Shown here: positions 38,656 through 46,789 of the stretch, piece by piece
Numbering within the stretch: the first letter of the stretch is position 1
Layout: the number at the start of each line of letters is the position of its first letter
Source of the DNA: JAWLBM01 sp041687675
Lineage (GTDB): Bacteria > Pseudomonadota > Alphaproteobacteria > Rhizobiales > Pleomorphomonadaceae
DNA length: 64,000 nucleotides
Assembly (NCBI GenBank): GCA_041687675.1
Contig: JAWLBM010000002.1
Location: 218,195 to 282,194 of the forward strand
Direction of reading: 5' to 3'
The notes under the pieces: model-generated
Database searches by the model: none
Seen by the model: only the letters and a program-made list of their open reading frames with translations
Told to the model about the DNA's origin: nothing
Program-made: the position numbers and the translations under genes

Positions 38656-38895
38656 CCTACAGCCCCGACAAGCGAAGATCCTGCGAAAAGTCGTGGTTCG
38701 GCGCCCGACGTGCAGACGGCACTGAAGAAATGAAGCTTCGGCGGGTCGCCCAAACGTAACAACAGGCACTATAGCCGACGGACGATGCAGGGCAACCGAA
38801 ACCGTCTCCTGGGACGACCCGGCTACCGGCTTCCCCGGGATCTTTTGCCGCGCCGGCGGTGTTCCCGGGTCTCCACGATGCATGGAGGCTCTACG

Positions 38896-39054
38896 ATGAA
38901 GATGTCCCTTGTCGTTCCGATGGTGCTCGGGCTGCTCCTCGGCGCCTGCACCACGACCGAGGAGAGGGTCGGCGGGGCCGCGGTGGGGGCCGCGGTCGGC
39001 GGCCCCGTCGGGGCGGCCGCGGGCGCGGCCGTGGCTCCCGAGGTCGTCAACTGA
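38896..39054 (+). CDS. Small glycine-zipper lipoprotein
   Basis: A 52-residue lipoprotein: MKMSLVVPMVLGLLLGAC gives a lipobox (LLGAC) with lipidation at Cys18. The mature part is a short TTTEERVGG linker and a Gly/Ala zipper of about 25 residues. Such peptides insert in or line membranes. GGAGG precedes the ATG at 38896-38898. It ends just before a 26-bp palindrome. Confidence 0.75.
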   Translation: MKMSLVVPMVLGLLLGACTTTEERVGGAAVGAAVGGPVGAAAGAAVAPEVVN

Positions 39055-39063
39055 AGCTGCCGG

Positions 39064-39089
39064 CCGGGCGGGCGCCGGCGCCCGCCCGG
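39064..39089. terminator. Perfect 26-bp palindrome between convergent genes
   Basis: CCGGGCGGGCGCC is followed directly by its inverted copy GGCGCCCGCCCGG. It sits between two convergent small genes, so it may act as a bidirectional terminator, although no T-run is present. Confidence 0.45.
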
Positions 39090-39098
39090 GCCCGCCGG

Positions 39099-39260
39099 TC
39101 AGGTCTTGTCGAAGTTCTCGCGCGTCGCCTGGCGGCGGCGCTCCAGTTCGGCGGGCGGCGTGGTCCTGCGGAAACTGCGCCAGCGCGTGGCGCCATAGGC
39201 GATGGCGGCGCCGAGCACGGCGATGCCTATGAAGACGAGGACCCAGACGGCTTCACCCAT
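39099..39260 (-). CDS. Small single-span membrane protein
   Basis: A 53-residue protein: one N-terminal helix (VWVLVFIGIAVLGAAIAYGA) and a basic, RR-rich cytoplasmic end (RWRSFRRT ... LERRRQATRENF). AAAGGAGG is correctly placed before the ATG at 39258-39260. It is too short to classify. It follows leftward a cluster of small genes (39303-40068). Confidence 0.7.
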   Translation of the reverse strand: MGEAVWVLVFIGIAVLGAAIAYGATRWRSFRRTTPPAELERRRQATRENFDKT

Positions 39261-39302
39261 GGGATCTGTCCTCCTTTGGATTGGGGTGTGGGGACATCGC
39301 GG

Positions 39303-39593
39303 TCAGGGCCCGCCGGCGAGCGTGCCGGCGACCACCGCCGCGGCTGCGTCGAGATCCAGCGTGCCTTCGATGCGGATCCTGGAGCGGTCGGACTCGTCCC
39401 GGGACGCGACGCCCCGGCCGCCCTCGAGCTGGCGCCGGAACTCGTCGGCGAGCGCCTCGCGGATGCGGCTCTCCAGGTCGAGGCCAGACCCCGGCGGAGA
39501 GACGCCCTCCCCGGTCCGGGCAAGTTCGCGGTCGACGGTCTCGCGGGAGCCTTCCGGGGGATCGGGTTGAAGACGATGCGGTTCGGTGCTCAT
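39303..39593 (-). CDS. Small acidic protein of unknown function
   Basis: A 96-residue charged protein starting MSTEPHRLQP, with a helix SRIREALADEFRRQLEGG and SRIRIEGTLDLDAAAAVVAG. No recognised domain. The ATG at 39591-39593 is preferred since GGAGG precedes it. An EcfG-like promoter lies at 39620-39644. Confidence 0.6.
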   Translation of the reverse strand: MSTEPHRLQPDPPEGSRETVDRELARTGEGVSPPGSGLDLESRIREALADEFRRQLEGGRGVASRDESDRSRIRIEGTLDLDAAAAVVAGTLAGGP

Positions 39594-39619
39594 GGCTGCC
39601 TCCGTGGGGTCGGAGGACA

Positions 39620-39644
39620 AACCGGCCTCGGCCGCCGATGTTCC
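39620..39644 (-). promoter_or_regulatory. Possible general-stress (EcfG-like) promoter
   Basis: Leftward GGAAC (39644-39640), 16 bases, then GGTT (39623-39620), against the consensus GGAAC-N16/17-CGTT. The predicted start of transcription is about 15 bases before the gene's ATG, leaving room for the GGAGG ribosome site. Confidence 0.35.
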
Positions 39645-39669
39645 GGTCGGCCACCCGCCCGCCGGTCGT

Positions 39670-40068
39670 TCAGCCCTCGACCTTCACCGCGTCGATCGCG
39701 CGGTTGAGCATGTCGCGAACCCTGCCGGCGACCTCGCCAAGCTCGGGATTGCCGATCCCCTGCATCGACGCGACCGGATCCACCGCCGCCACCTCGACGC
39801 GACCGTCGTCGGTCTCGAACACGAGGACATTGCAGGGCAGCATCGTCCCGATCCGCTTCTCAAGCTTGATCGCCTCGTAGGCCATCTTCGGGTTGCAGGC
39901 GCCGAGTATGCGATAGGGCTTCATCTCGACGTCGATCTTCTTCTTCATCGTCGCCTTGACGTCGATCTCGGTGAGGACGCCGAAGCCCTCGGCGGCCAGC
40001 GCCGCCACGGTCGCCTCGACCACCTTGTCGAAAGGTCCGTCGACGATCCTGGAATGATGATAGCCCAT
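39670..40068 (-). CDS. DUF302-domain protein
   Basis: A 132-residue DUF302 protein: FDKVVEATVAALAAEGFGVL, EIDVKATMKKK, YRILGACNPKMAYEAI and LPCNVLVFETDDGRVEVAAV. The family is common in stress and heavy-metal contexts, and the Cys residues in GACNP and LPCN are conserved, suggesting ligand or metal binding. GGAGA precedes the ATG at 40066-40068. Confidence 0.92.
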   Translation of the reverse strand: MGYHHSRIVDGPFDKVVEATVAALAAEGFGVLTEIDVKATMKKKIDVEMKPYRILGACNPKMAYEAIKLEKRIGTMLPCNVLVFETDDGRVEVAAVDPVASMQGIGNPELGEVAGRVRDMLNRAIDAVKVEG

Positions 40069-40238
40069 GCGAAGTCTCCTGCTGGCCGGGCGGCCGCTGT
40101 CCGGTTCGTGTCACCCGACGAAAGGTTGGGCGCGACGGCCGGGTCCGCAACCCCCGGCACGGCGAGGCCGGCCGCCAGGCTCCGTACCGCGGGGTCGACG
40201 CCGGGCCGGGCCGGAGCGAGGGGGACGCGCCGGGAGGT

Positions 40239-41033
40239 TCAGAACCTCGTAGCCTCCGGTGCCTTCAGGTGCGTCTTGAGCCAGAGGTGCAGCCGGGGTG
40301 AGGACTCCCGCAGGACCCGACCCGCAAGGTCCCGCACCAGCTTGGGGCGGGCAGCCCGGGCGAACACCAGCCGTCGGTAGAAGACCAGCACCTCGCCGGG
40401 GTCGAAGGCCACCGGTCCGGTGACGGTGGCCGGCTTGATGCCGAAGAAGGTGTGCCCGACGATCCGCTCGCGCTGCAGCAGGCCGCGGGCCAGGTAATAC
40501 TCCACCAGCATCGACGTCAGCCGGAACTTCTGGTCCACGAACAACCCGTCCGTCTTGCGCGACGACGGAATATGGTCCGGACGGAAATCGTCGATGACGA
40601 TCGGTGATCCGGGCGCCAGGCGGTTGTAGAAGAGGCCCATTTCCCGGTCGATGCACCCGTCCGCATCCAACAGCAGGAGGCCGAGCCGGCCGGAGCCGGT
40701 CTGCCCATGGACCGCGTCGGAGGTGCCGACGTGAACCTCCACCCGCTCCTCCACCCCGAAGCTCTTCAGGACGGACTGGACGGCCGCGAGGTTCTCCTCG
40801 ATGCCTCCGAAATGGCTTCGGCTGCCGCCGGTGAGCTTGTCGATCGTGTGGATCCGGGTCCCCTCCGGCGCACCGAGCGCGAGCGCCACGGTGGCTGCGC
40901 CATGCGCGGTGCCCACCTCCAGGATATCGCCCTTCGCCCGCGCGGCCGCCCGGCTGATCTCGGCATAGACCTCGGGGTCCAGCATGCCCCTGGCCTGCAG
41001 CTTGATACGCCTGAAAATCGGATCGATTGGCAT
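40239..41033 (-). CDS. Class I SAM-dependent methyltransferase
   Basis: A 264-residue protein with DILEVGTAHGAATVALALGA (SAM motif I), IHTIDKL, LGLLLLDADGCID and SPIVIDDF, like Methyltransf_24 enzymes found in O-antigen and rhamnosyl-glycan clusters. It may methylate a sugar of a surface glycan. The ATG at 41031-41033 is preferred over an in-frame GTG at 41042. The DNA upstream (41041-41090) is AT-rich and probably holds its promoter. Confidence 0.78.
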   Translation of the reverse strand: MPIDPIFRRIKLQARGMLDPEVYAEISRAAARAKGDILEVGTAHGAATVALALGAPEGTRIHTIDKLTGGSRSHFGGIEENLAAVQSVLKSFGVEERVEVHVGTSDAVHGQTGSGRLGLLLLDADGCIDREMGLFYNRLAPGSPIVIDDFRPDHIPSSRKTDGLFVDQKFRLTSMLVEYYLARGLLQRERIVGHTFFGIKPATVTGPVAFDPGEVLVFYRRLVFARAARPKLVRDLAGRVLRESSPRLHLWLKTHLKAPEATRF

Positions 41034-41200
41034 GCAATTCACCCGCGAGTTATTAAAATATTAACAATCAACATTAGCCTAGTTGTAGGGATCGGGAAAC
41101 TGCCGGTTGGATAAATCCTTTGCGTCAGGGGGGCAAAGGGGTGGCGGCAGCGGCCGGGATCCGGCGACCGCCGGCGCGCGGCATTGGCCGGCGATGCTCC

Positions 41201-41225
41201 GGAACCCTGAGGCGCCGCCGCAGTT
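41201..41225 (+). promoter_or_regulatory. Possible general-stress (EcfG-like) promoter of the DUF892 gene
   Basis: GGAAC (41201-41205), 16 bases, then AGTT (41222-41225), about 67 bp before the start codon. DUF892 genes are recurrent members of EcfG regulons in Rhizobiales. One base departs from consensus. Confidence 0.35.
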
Positions 41226-41292
41226 GTGGGCGGACGGGCTGGCCGCCGAACTGTCGGCAGCAGGGACCCGAACAGATGGAAGGAGATTGGCA

Positions 41293-41814
41293 ATGGGCCT
41301 TTTCACCCATGATATCAAGACCATGGACGATCTCTTCGTGCATCAGCTGAAGGACATCTACTACGCGGAGAAGCGGATCGTGAAATCGCTTCCGAAGATG
41401 ATCTCCAAGGCCACCGAGCCGCAGCTGAAGCAGGGATTCGAGAAGCATCTCGGCGAGTCGGAGAACCACATCCGCCGCGTCGAGCAGGTGTTCGAGATGC
41501 ACGGCGCAAAGCCGGCAACGGTGACCTGCCCGGCCATCGACGGCATTCTCGACGAGGCCGACGAGGTCTCCAGCGAGGTGGCGGACAAGGAGGTGCTGGA
41601 CGCGGCCCTCGCCGCCGCGGCGCAGGCGGTGGAGCATTACGAGATCACCCGCTACGGCACCCTCGTCGCCTGGGCGAAGGAACTGGGGCGCGAGGATTGC
41701 GCCCGCGTCCTCGAGCAGACCCTGGCCGAGGAGAAGGCCACGGACGCCAGGCTGACGCAGCTTGCCGAGGCGCGCCTGAACCGCAAGGCGCACTTGCAGC
41801 CGAAGACGCACTGA
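41293..41814 (+). CDS. Ferritin-like DUF892 (YciE-type) protein
   Basis: A 173-residue four-helix protein: TMDDLFVHQLKDIYYAEKRI, KHLGESENHIRRVEQVFEMH and YEITRYGTLVAWAKELGRED. The repeated Glu and His residues match the di-metal ligands of ferritin-like folds. Family members are stress-induced, possibly handling metals or peroxide. AAGGAG lies before the ATG at 41293-41295. Confidence 0.92.
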   Translation: MGLFTHDIKTMDDLFVHQLKDIYYAEKRIVKSLPKMISKATEPQLKQGFEKHLGESENHIRRVEQVFEMHGAKPATVTCPAIDGILDEADEVSSEVADKEVLDAALAAAAQAVEHYEITRYGTLVAWAKELGREDCARVLEQTLAEEKATDARLTQLAEARLNRKAHLQPKTH

Positions 41815-41962
41815 CACCACGACCGTCAGCCGCCGGCCGTCCCGCGCGGCCCCGGTGACCACGGATCGGCCCGGCGGCTCGCACCGCCGGGCCGATGTTC
41901 GTTGACACCCGGCCGCCGCCGGCGCGATACAGCCCACCTGCGACGACACGCGAGGGGGCGAA

Positions 41963-42763
41963 ATGGCGGCCGAGACCCTGACGGACGGCATGATCGAGGC
42001 GGCGCTGGCCGCGGGACGGGAGATCCTGGAGGTCTATGCGGCGCCGATCGACGCCCGGCTGAAGGCCGACGCCTCCCCGGTGACCGACGCCGACGAGCGG
42101 GCGGAGCGGGTGATCCTCGAGGCCCTCGCCCGGCTCGCCCCCGGCATCCCGGTGGTGGCGGAGGAGGAAGTCGCCGCCGGGCGCTGCCCCGCGGTCGGCG
42201 CGCAATTCTTCCTCGTCGATCCGCTGGACGGGACGAAGGAGTTCGTCTCGCGCAACGGCGAGTTCACCGTCAACGTCGCGCTCATCGAGGACGGAACGCC
42301 CGTGGCGGGCGTGGTCTACGCCCCTGCCCTCGGCCGCCTTTTCGCCGGCGACCGCGCCGGGGCGCGGGAAGCCCGGGTGGAGGACTGCCGCGTGGGGCCC
42401 TTCGTTCCGATGCACGTGCGCCGCCCGCCGAAGGGCGGGCTGACCGTCGTCGGCAGCCGCTCGCACGGCTCGCCGGAGACCGACGCCTATGTGAAGCGCT
42501 TCGAGGTGAGCGAGTTCCGCTCGGCGGGATCGTCGCTCAAGTTCTGCCTCGTCGCCTGCGGCGAGGCCGACCTCTATCCCCGCTTCGGCCGGACGATGGA
42601 GTGGGACACCGCGGCGGGCGACGCCGTCCTGCGCGCCGCCGGCGGGATCACCGTCAACCCGGACGGCACGCCGTTCCGCTACGGCAAGCGCCGCACCGCC
42701 GACGACACCGATTTCGCCAACGGCCATTTCGTGGCGGCCTCCTCGCCGTCGCTCGTCGCCTGA
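41963..42763 (+). CDS. cysQ: 3'(2'),5'-bisphosphate nucleotidase (inositol-monophosphatase family)
   Basis: A 266-residue FIG-superfamily phosphatase: SPVTDADERAERVILEAL, the metal-binding VDPLDGTKEF motif and MEWDTAAGDAVLRAAGG. CysQ hydrolyses adenosine 3',5'-bisphosphate from sulfate assimilation and sulfotransfer. GAGGGGGCG precedes the ATG at 41963-41965. It is followed 14 bp later by the AGE-family gene, so the two are probably co-transcribed. Confidence 0.93.
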   Translation: MAAETLTDGMIEAALAAGREILEVYAAPIDARLKADASPVTDADERAERVILEALARLAPGIPVVAEEEVAAGRCPAVGAQFFLVDPLDGTKEFVSRNGEFTVNVALIEDGTPVAGVVYAPALGRLFAGDRAGAREARVEDCRVGPFVPMHVRRPPKGGLTVVGSRSHGSPETDAYVKRFEVSEFRSAGSSLKFCLVACGEADLYPRFGRTMEWDTAAGDAVLRAAGGITVNPDGTPFRYGKRRTADDTDFANGHFVAASSPSLVA

Positions 42764-42777
42764 GCCCGGAGGACAGC

Positions 42778-43953
42778 ATGACCGAACTCGACGCCGCCCG
42801 GACCCGCGCGGGCCTGGTCCGCGACAGGCTCATGGCCTGGCTGCTCGACGAGGCGCTGCCGACCTGGTGGGCCTTCGGCATCGACCACGCCCGTGGCGGC
42901 TTCCACGAGCGGCTGGGGCTTCGCTGCGAGGTACTGGACGATCCGCGACGGACCCGCGTGCTGGCGCGCCAGGTCTACGTCTTCGCCCTCGCCGGGCGGA
43001 TCGGCTTTTCCGGCCGCTGGCGCGAGGCGGTGGAGATGGGCACCGACTACTTCCTCCGCCACGCCATGCTGCCGGACGGCACCGTCCGTCTCACCGTCGA
43101 GCCCGACGGGCGCCCCCGCGACGACAGCTTCAACCTCTACGACCAGGCCTTCGCCCTGTTCGCGCTCGCCAGCGCGGCGCCGGTGGTGGAGAACCGGGAG
43201 CGGGTCGAGGCCGCCGCCGTGCGCCTGCGCGACCATCTCGTCGGGCGCTACAAGCACCCTGGCGCCGGCTTCGAGGAGTCGATTCCGCCCAGCGAGCCGC
43301 TGAAGGCCAATCCGCACATGCACCTCTTCGAGGCCTTCCTTGCCTGGCGCGATGCCGAGGGGGACGCCACCTGGTCGGAGCTCGCCGACGAGATCGCCGA
43401 GCTGAGCCTCTCGCGCTTCATGGACGCCGACAGCGGCTTCCTCCGCGAGTTCTTCGCTGCCGACTGGACGCCGGCTCCCGGCGAGGCCGGGCGGATCGTC
43501 GAGCCGGGCCATCAGTTCGAATGGTCCTGGCTGATGACGCGCTGGGGCACCCTGCGCGACCGCGCGGACGCCCTCGCCGCCGCCCGCCGCCTCGCCGACC
43601 TCGGCGAGCGCTTCGGCGTGGACGCCGCCCGCGGGGTGGCGATCAACGAGCTCTTCGACGACGGCTCGGTCAAGGACGCGGCGGCGCGGCTCTGGCCGCA
43701 GACCGAACGGATCAAGGCGCACGCCGCGCTGGCCGGGATCGCCGGCAACGACGAGGCCCGCGCCCGGCACTGGTCGGGCGCAGCCGACGCCGGCCAGGCG
43801 CTGCTGCGCTATTTCGAGGTGGATGCGCCGGGTCTCTGGCTGGACCGGATGCAGCCGGACGGCTCGCTGGTGCGGGAGCCGGTGATGGCGAGCTCCTTTT
43901 ACCACATCGTCTGCGGCATCGAGGAACTCGACCGGGCGCTCCGGGCGGGTTGA
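42778..43953 (+). CDS. AGE-family sugar epimerase/isomerase
   Basis: A 391-residue (alpha/alpha)6-barrel protein of the N-acylglucosamine 2-epimerase / mannose-isomerase superfamily: TWWAFGIDHARGGFHERL, LARQVYVFALAGRIG, DQAFALFALA, NPHMHLFEAFLAWRD and EPGHQFEWSWLM carry the conserved His/Glu/Arg pocket. Members interconvert mannose, glucose, fructose or N-acetyl sugars; the exact substrate is open. GGAGG precedes the ATG at 42778-42780. Confidence 0.87.
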   Translation: MTELDAARTRAGLVRDRLMAWLLDEALPTWWAFGIDHARGGFHERLGLRCEVLDDPRRTRVLARQVYVFALAGRIGFSGRWREAVEMGTDYFLRHAMLPDGTVRLTVEPDGRPRDDSFNLYDQAFALFALASAAPVVENRERVEAAAVRLRDHLVGRYKHPGAGFEESIPPSEPLKANPHMHLFEAFLAWRDAEGDATWSELADEIAELSLSRFMDADSGFLREFFAADWTPAPGEAGRIVEPGHQFEWSWLMTRWGTLRDRADALAAARRLADLGERFGVDAARGVAINELFDDGSVKDAAARLWPQTERIKAHAALAGIAGNDEARARHWSGAADAGQALLRYFEVDAPGLWLDRMQPDGSLVREPVMASSFYHIVCGIEELDRALRAG

Positions 43954-44120
43954 CTCCCGGAAGGTTCCCGGATTTTTGCGGCGGGACGAAGCATTTCGCC
44001 GCGCATGCCCCTATATTCACCGGATGCGGCTCGGCGCCGTCCGCGGGGGAGCGGACCGGTGCCGGCCCAATCGCATGCAACGAGGCCGGGAGACCCCCGA
44101 AGGGGCGGCGAGGGGCGCGA

Positions 44121-45752
44121 ATGACCATGAACGACGCGGTCGCGGAGTTCCGAGAGGCTCCGCAGGACAGCCGCATGACAGCCGGATCCCCCCCGCGGGA
44201 GGCGGGTCTCGACGCGCGGCTTTGGCATAGGTCGCTGTTCGAGGCGCTGGTCGAGTCCGCAAAGGGGCCTGCCGGCAAGCTTCCCGCGGTGGAGGACCAG
44301 GAGGGCCAGCCGCTGACCCGGCGGCGCCTGATCCTGGCCGCCGCGGTGCTCGGCCGCAAGCTCGCCGCGATCAGCGAGCCGGGCGAGAAGGTGGGCGTGC
44401 TGCTGCCGAACGTCAACGGCGCCGCCGTGACCGTCTTCGCCCTCGCCGCCTACGGCCGCGTCCCGGCGATGCTGAACTTCTCCGCGGGGGTGAAGAACCT
44501 CGAGGCGGCGCTGACGGCCGCGGACGTGAAGACGGTGATCACCTCGGATCGCTTCATCCAGGCGCTGAAGCTCGAGGACGTGGTGGCGCGGCTCTCCGAG
44601 CGGGCGCGGATCGTCCGCCTCGAGGCGGTGCGCAAGGAGATCGGCGCCGCCGACAAGGCCTTCGGCGCGGCCTTCGCCGCAGCGCCGCGGCTGTTCCACC
44701 GGACCTTCTACCGCCGCCGGCCCGACGACGTCGCCGTGGTGCTGTTCACCTCCGGCACCGAGGGCGTGCCGAAGGGCGTCGCGCTCTCCAACGCCAACAT
44801 CCTGGCCAACGTGGCGCAGATCCTGGCCATCTACCCGTTCGGCCCGTCGGACTGCATCTTCAACGCCCTGCCGGTTTTCCACTCCTTCGGCCTCACCGGC
44901 GGGCTGATGCTGCCGGTGCTCGGCGGCTTCCGCAGCTTCCTCTATCCCTCGCCGCTGCACTACAAGCAGATCCCGGGCTTCGTGAAGAAATCCGGCGCCA
45001 CGATCCTGCTGACCACCGACACCTTCGCCAACGGCTGGGCGAAGGCGGCGGACGACGACGACTTCAAGCACGTCCGCTTCACCGTGCTCGGCGCGGAGCG
45101 TGTGAAAGAGCAGACCCGCAAGCTCTGGTTCGAGCGCTTCGGCATCAGCCTCAACGAGGGCTACGGCGTCACCGAGACGGCCCCGGTGCTGGCGGTGAAC
45201 CGGCCCGGCGCCGAGCGGGACGGCACGGTGGGCAAGTTGCTCCCCGGCATCGAGGCGCGACTCGAGCCCGTGCCGGGGCTCGCCGTCGGCGGCCGCCTGT
45301 TCATCCGCGGCCCAAACGTGATGATGGGCTACTACAAGGTGGACGATCCGGGCGTGTTGCAGCCGACCGGCGAGTGGCATGACACCGGCGACATCGTCAC
45401 GATCGACGAGGACGGCTTCGTGGCGATCCGCGGCCGGGCCAAGCGCTTCGCCAAGATCGGCGGCGAGATGGTGTCGCTCGCCGCCGTGGAGGCCTATGCC
45501 GCCGCGGTCTGGCCGGACGCCTCCCACGCGGTCGTCAGCGTGCCGGACCCGCGCAAGGGGGAGGCGCTGGTCCTCGTCACCGACTGCCGCGAGGCAGCGG
45601 TGGAACCCCTTCTCGCCTGGGCCCAGCGCCACGGGGTCGCCGAACTGATGATCCCGAAGAAGGTGATGCACATCGACGCCCTCCCCGTCATGGGCACCGG
45701 CAAGCTCGACCTGGTGGCGATCAACGACATGGCGAGGCAAGCCGCAGGTTGA
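44121..45752 (+). CDS. AMP-binding acyl-ACP synthetase-like enzyme (Aas C-terminal type)
   Basis: A 543-residue adenylate-forming enzyme: LFTSGTEGVPKGVALSN (P-loop), FHSFGLTGGL, GYGVTETAPVLAVNRPG, WHDTGDIVTIDEDGFVAIRG and the catalytic lysine in MGTGKLDL. The pattern matches the acyl-ACP synthetase half of Aas, which recycles fatty acids into phospholipids, but the N-terminal acyltransferase half is missing. It starts with ATG at 44121-44123 after GAGGGG. The preceding gene ends 167 bp upstream. Confidence 0.87.
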   Translation: MTMNDAVAEFREAPQDSRMTAGSPPREAGLDARLWHRSLFEALVESAKGPAGKLPAVEDQEGQPLTRRRLILAAAVLGRKLAAISEPGEKVGVLLPNVNGAAVTVFALAAYGRVPAMLNFSAGVKNLEAALTAADVKTVITSDRFIQALKLEDVVARLSERARIVRLEAVRKEIGAADKAFGAAFAAAPRLFHRTFYRRRPDDVAVVLFTSGTEGVPKGVALSNANILANVAQILAIYPFGPSDCIFNALPVFHSFGLTGGLMLPVLGGFRSFLYPSPLHYKQIPGFVKKSGATILLTTDTFANGWAKAADDDDFKHVRFTVLGAERVKEQTRKLWFERFGISLNEGYGVTETAPVLAVNRPGAERDGTVGKLLPGIEARLEPVPGLAVGGRLFIRGPNVMMGYYKVDDPGVLQPTGEWHDTGDIVTIDEDGFVAIRGRAKRFAKIGGEMVSLAAVEAYAAAVWPDASHAVVSVPDPRKGEALVLVTDCREAAVEPLLAWAQRHGVAELMIPKKVMHIDALPVMGTGKLDLVAINDMARQAAG

Positions 45753-46074
45753 GAGCCGCGGCAGGCTGATGGCCGGGGCGTCCGGCGGTTCCCCTATGCG
45801 CCGGCGCATGCTGCATGCTCCCCTTCTCCCTTGGGGAGACGCTGCGGCGCATGCCGGCTGTCGAGGGGCGCGCTCGACGCCGGGCGCTCCCCATCCGCCG
45901 CTTCGGCGCACCGTCGCCCCGGGGGGAGCAGGATGTGCGGCAAGCGGAGCGCCTGCATCTTCTTCCGGTCGGGATCAAGCGCGCGGACGGGGCGCGCTCC
46001 GGGTCTCCCCTCGGGGGACCGTTGCGAAATTCGCTCGGTGTGATTCCCTGTTGTTGAACGGGGAATTCGATCCG
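45753..46074. other. Gene-free, repeat-like flank of the IS5 remnant
   Basis: Low-complexity GC-rich DNA with a CTCCCC / GGGGAG hairpin near 45820-45840 and the inverted ATTCCC ... GGGGAAT pair near 46040-46065. Nothing protein-like. It is probably junk flanking or belonging to the decayed insertion sequence. Confidence 0.4.
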
Positions 46075-46556
46075 ATGTCGGTGAAGCGGACAGGGCAGTT
46101 CGGGCCGATGGATGCGTTGGTGCCGGGGGCGCTGGAGGATCGTGTGCCGGACCACACGACGATCTGCCGGTTCCGCAACGCGCTGGTGTCGGCGGGGCTG
46201 GCGGAGCGGCTGTCGGCGGAGTTGGAGTCCGCCGGGGTGGTGCTGAAGCGGGGCACCATGCTGGACGCGACGGTGATCGAGACCGGCGCGGGGCGGGCCT
46301 GCGGTGGACGACAAGGCCGGCTTCGGCCGGCGCACGGGCAAGCCCGGCTTCACCTTCGGCTACAAGGCGCACGTGGGCGCGGATGCCGGATCGGGGTTGA
46401 TCCGGGCGGTGGTGACGACGGCGGCCAGGGTTCCGGACATTGTGCCGGCCGTCCGCCTGATCCGGGGCGACGAGGGCGAAGTGCTGGCCGACGCGGCCTG
46501 TCACACCCACCGGCGCGAGGCGTTGCGGGCCCGGCCAAACGGACCACCGCCCTGAA
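46075..46556 (+). pseudogene. Degenerate IS5-family transposase
   Basis: Two frames together read as an IS5-type transposase: the first gives DRVPDHTTICRFRNALVSAG, ILKRGT-like VVLKRGTMLDATVIE (first catalytic Asp), the second gives TFGYKAHVGADAGSGLIRAV and LADAACH (second Asp). The frame shifts by one near 46300, the N-terminal part is missing, and the end is cut. It cannot transpose on its own. No intact terminal repeats were seen. Confidence 0.8.
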
Positions 46557-46789
46557 CAATCTCGCCCGATCCGCAGCCTCGCCGCCGTAACGCAACGGTT
46601 CCAAGGGGGTAGAATAGGAACGCGGGGCCAGCCAGGGAAGCAAGCCGGCGCGGGGGAGCCCGCGTCGGTGCCCTTCCGCCCGCCCATGGCGGGAGATGCC
46701 GGAACGCCAGGTCCATCGCCAAACCCGCCGGCGCGTGGTTGGATCGCGGCACCGAACCGGCCCCGCCGCAGCAACAACTGGAAGGCTCC

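Noticed and set aside
41041..41090. CtrA-type TTAA-N7-TTAA site in the AT-rich stretch
   Set aside because: The two TTAA half-sites are only four bases apart, not seven.
45769..46080. N-terminal part of a protein continuous with the IS5 transposase frame
   Set aside because: The upstream translation is low-complexity and unlike any transposase; the frame is open by composition only.
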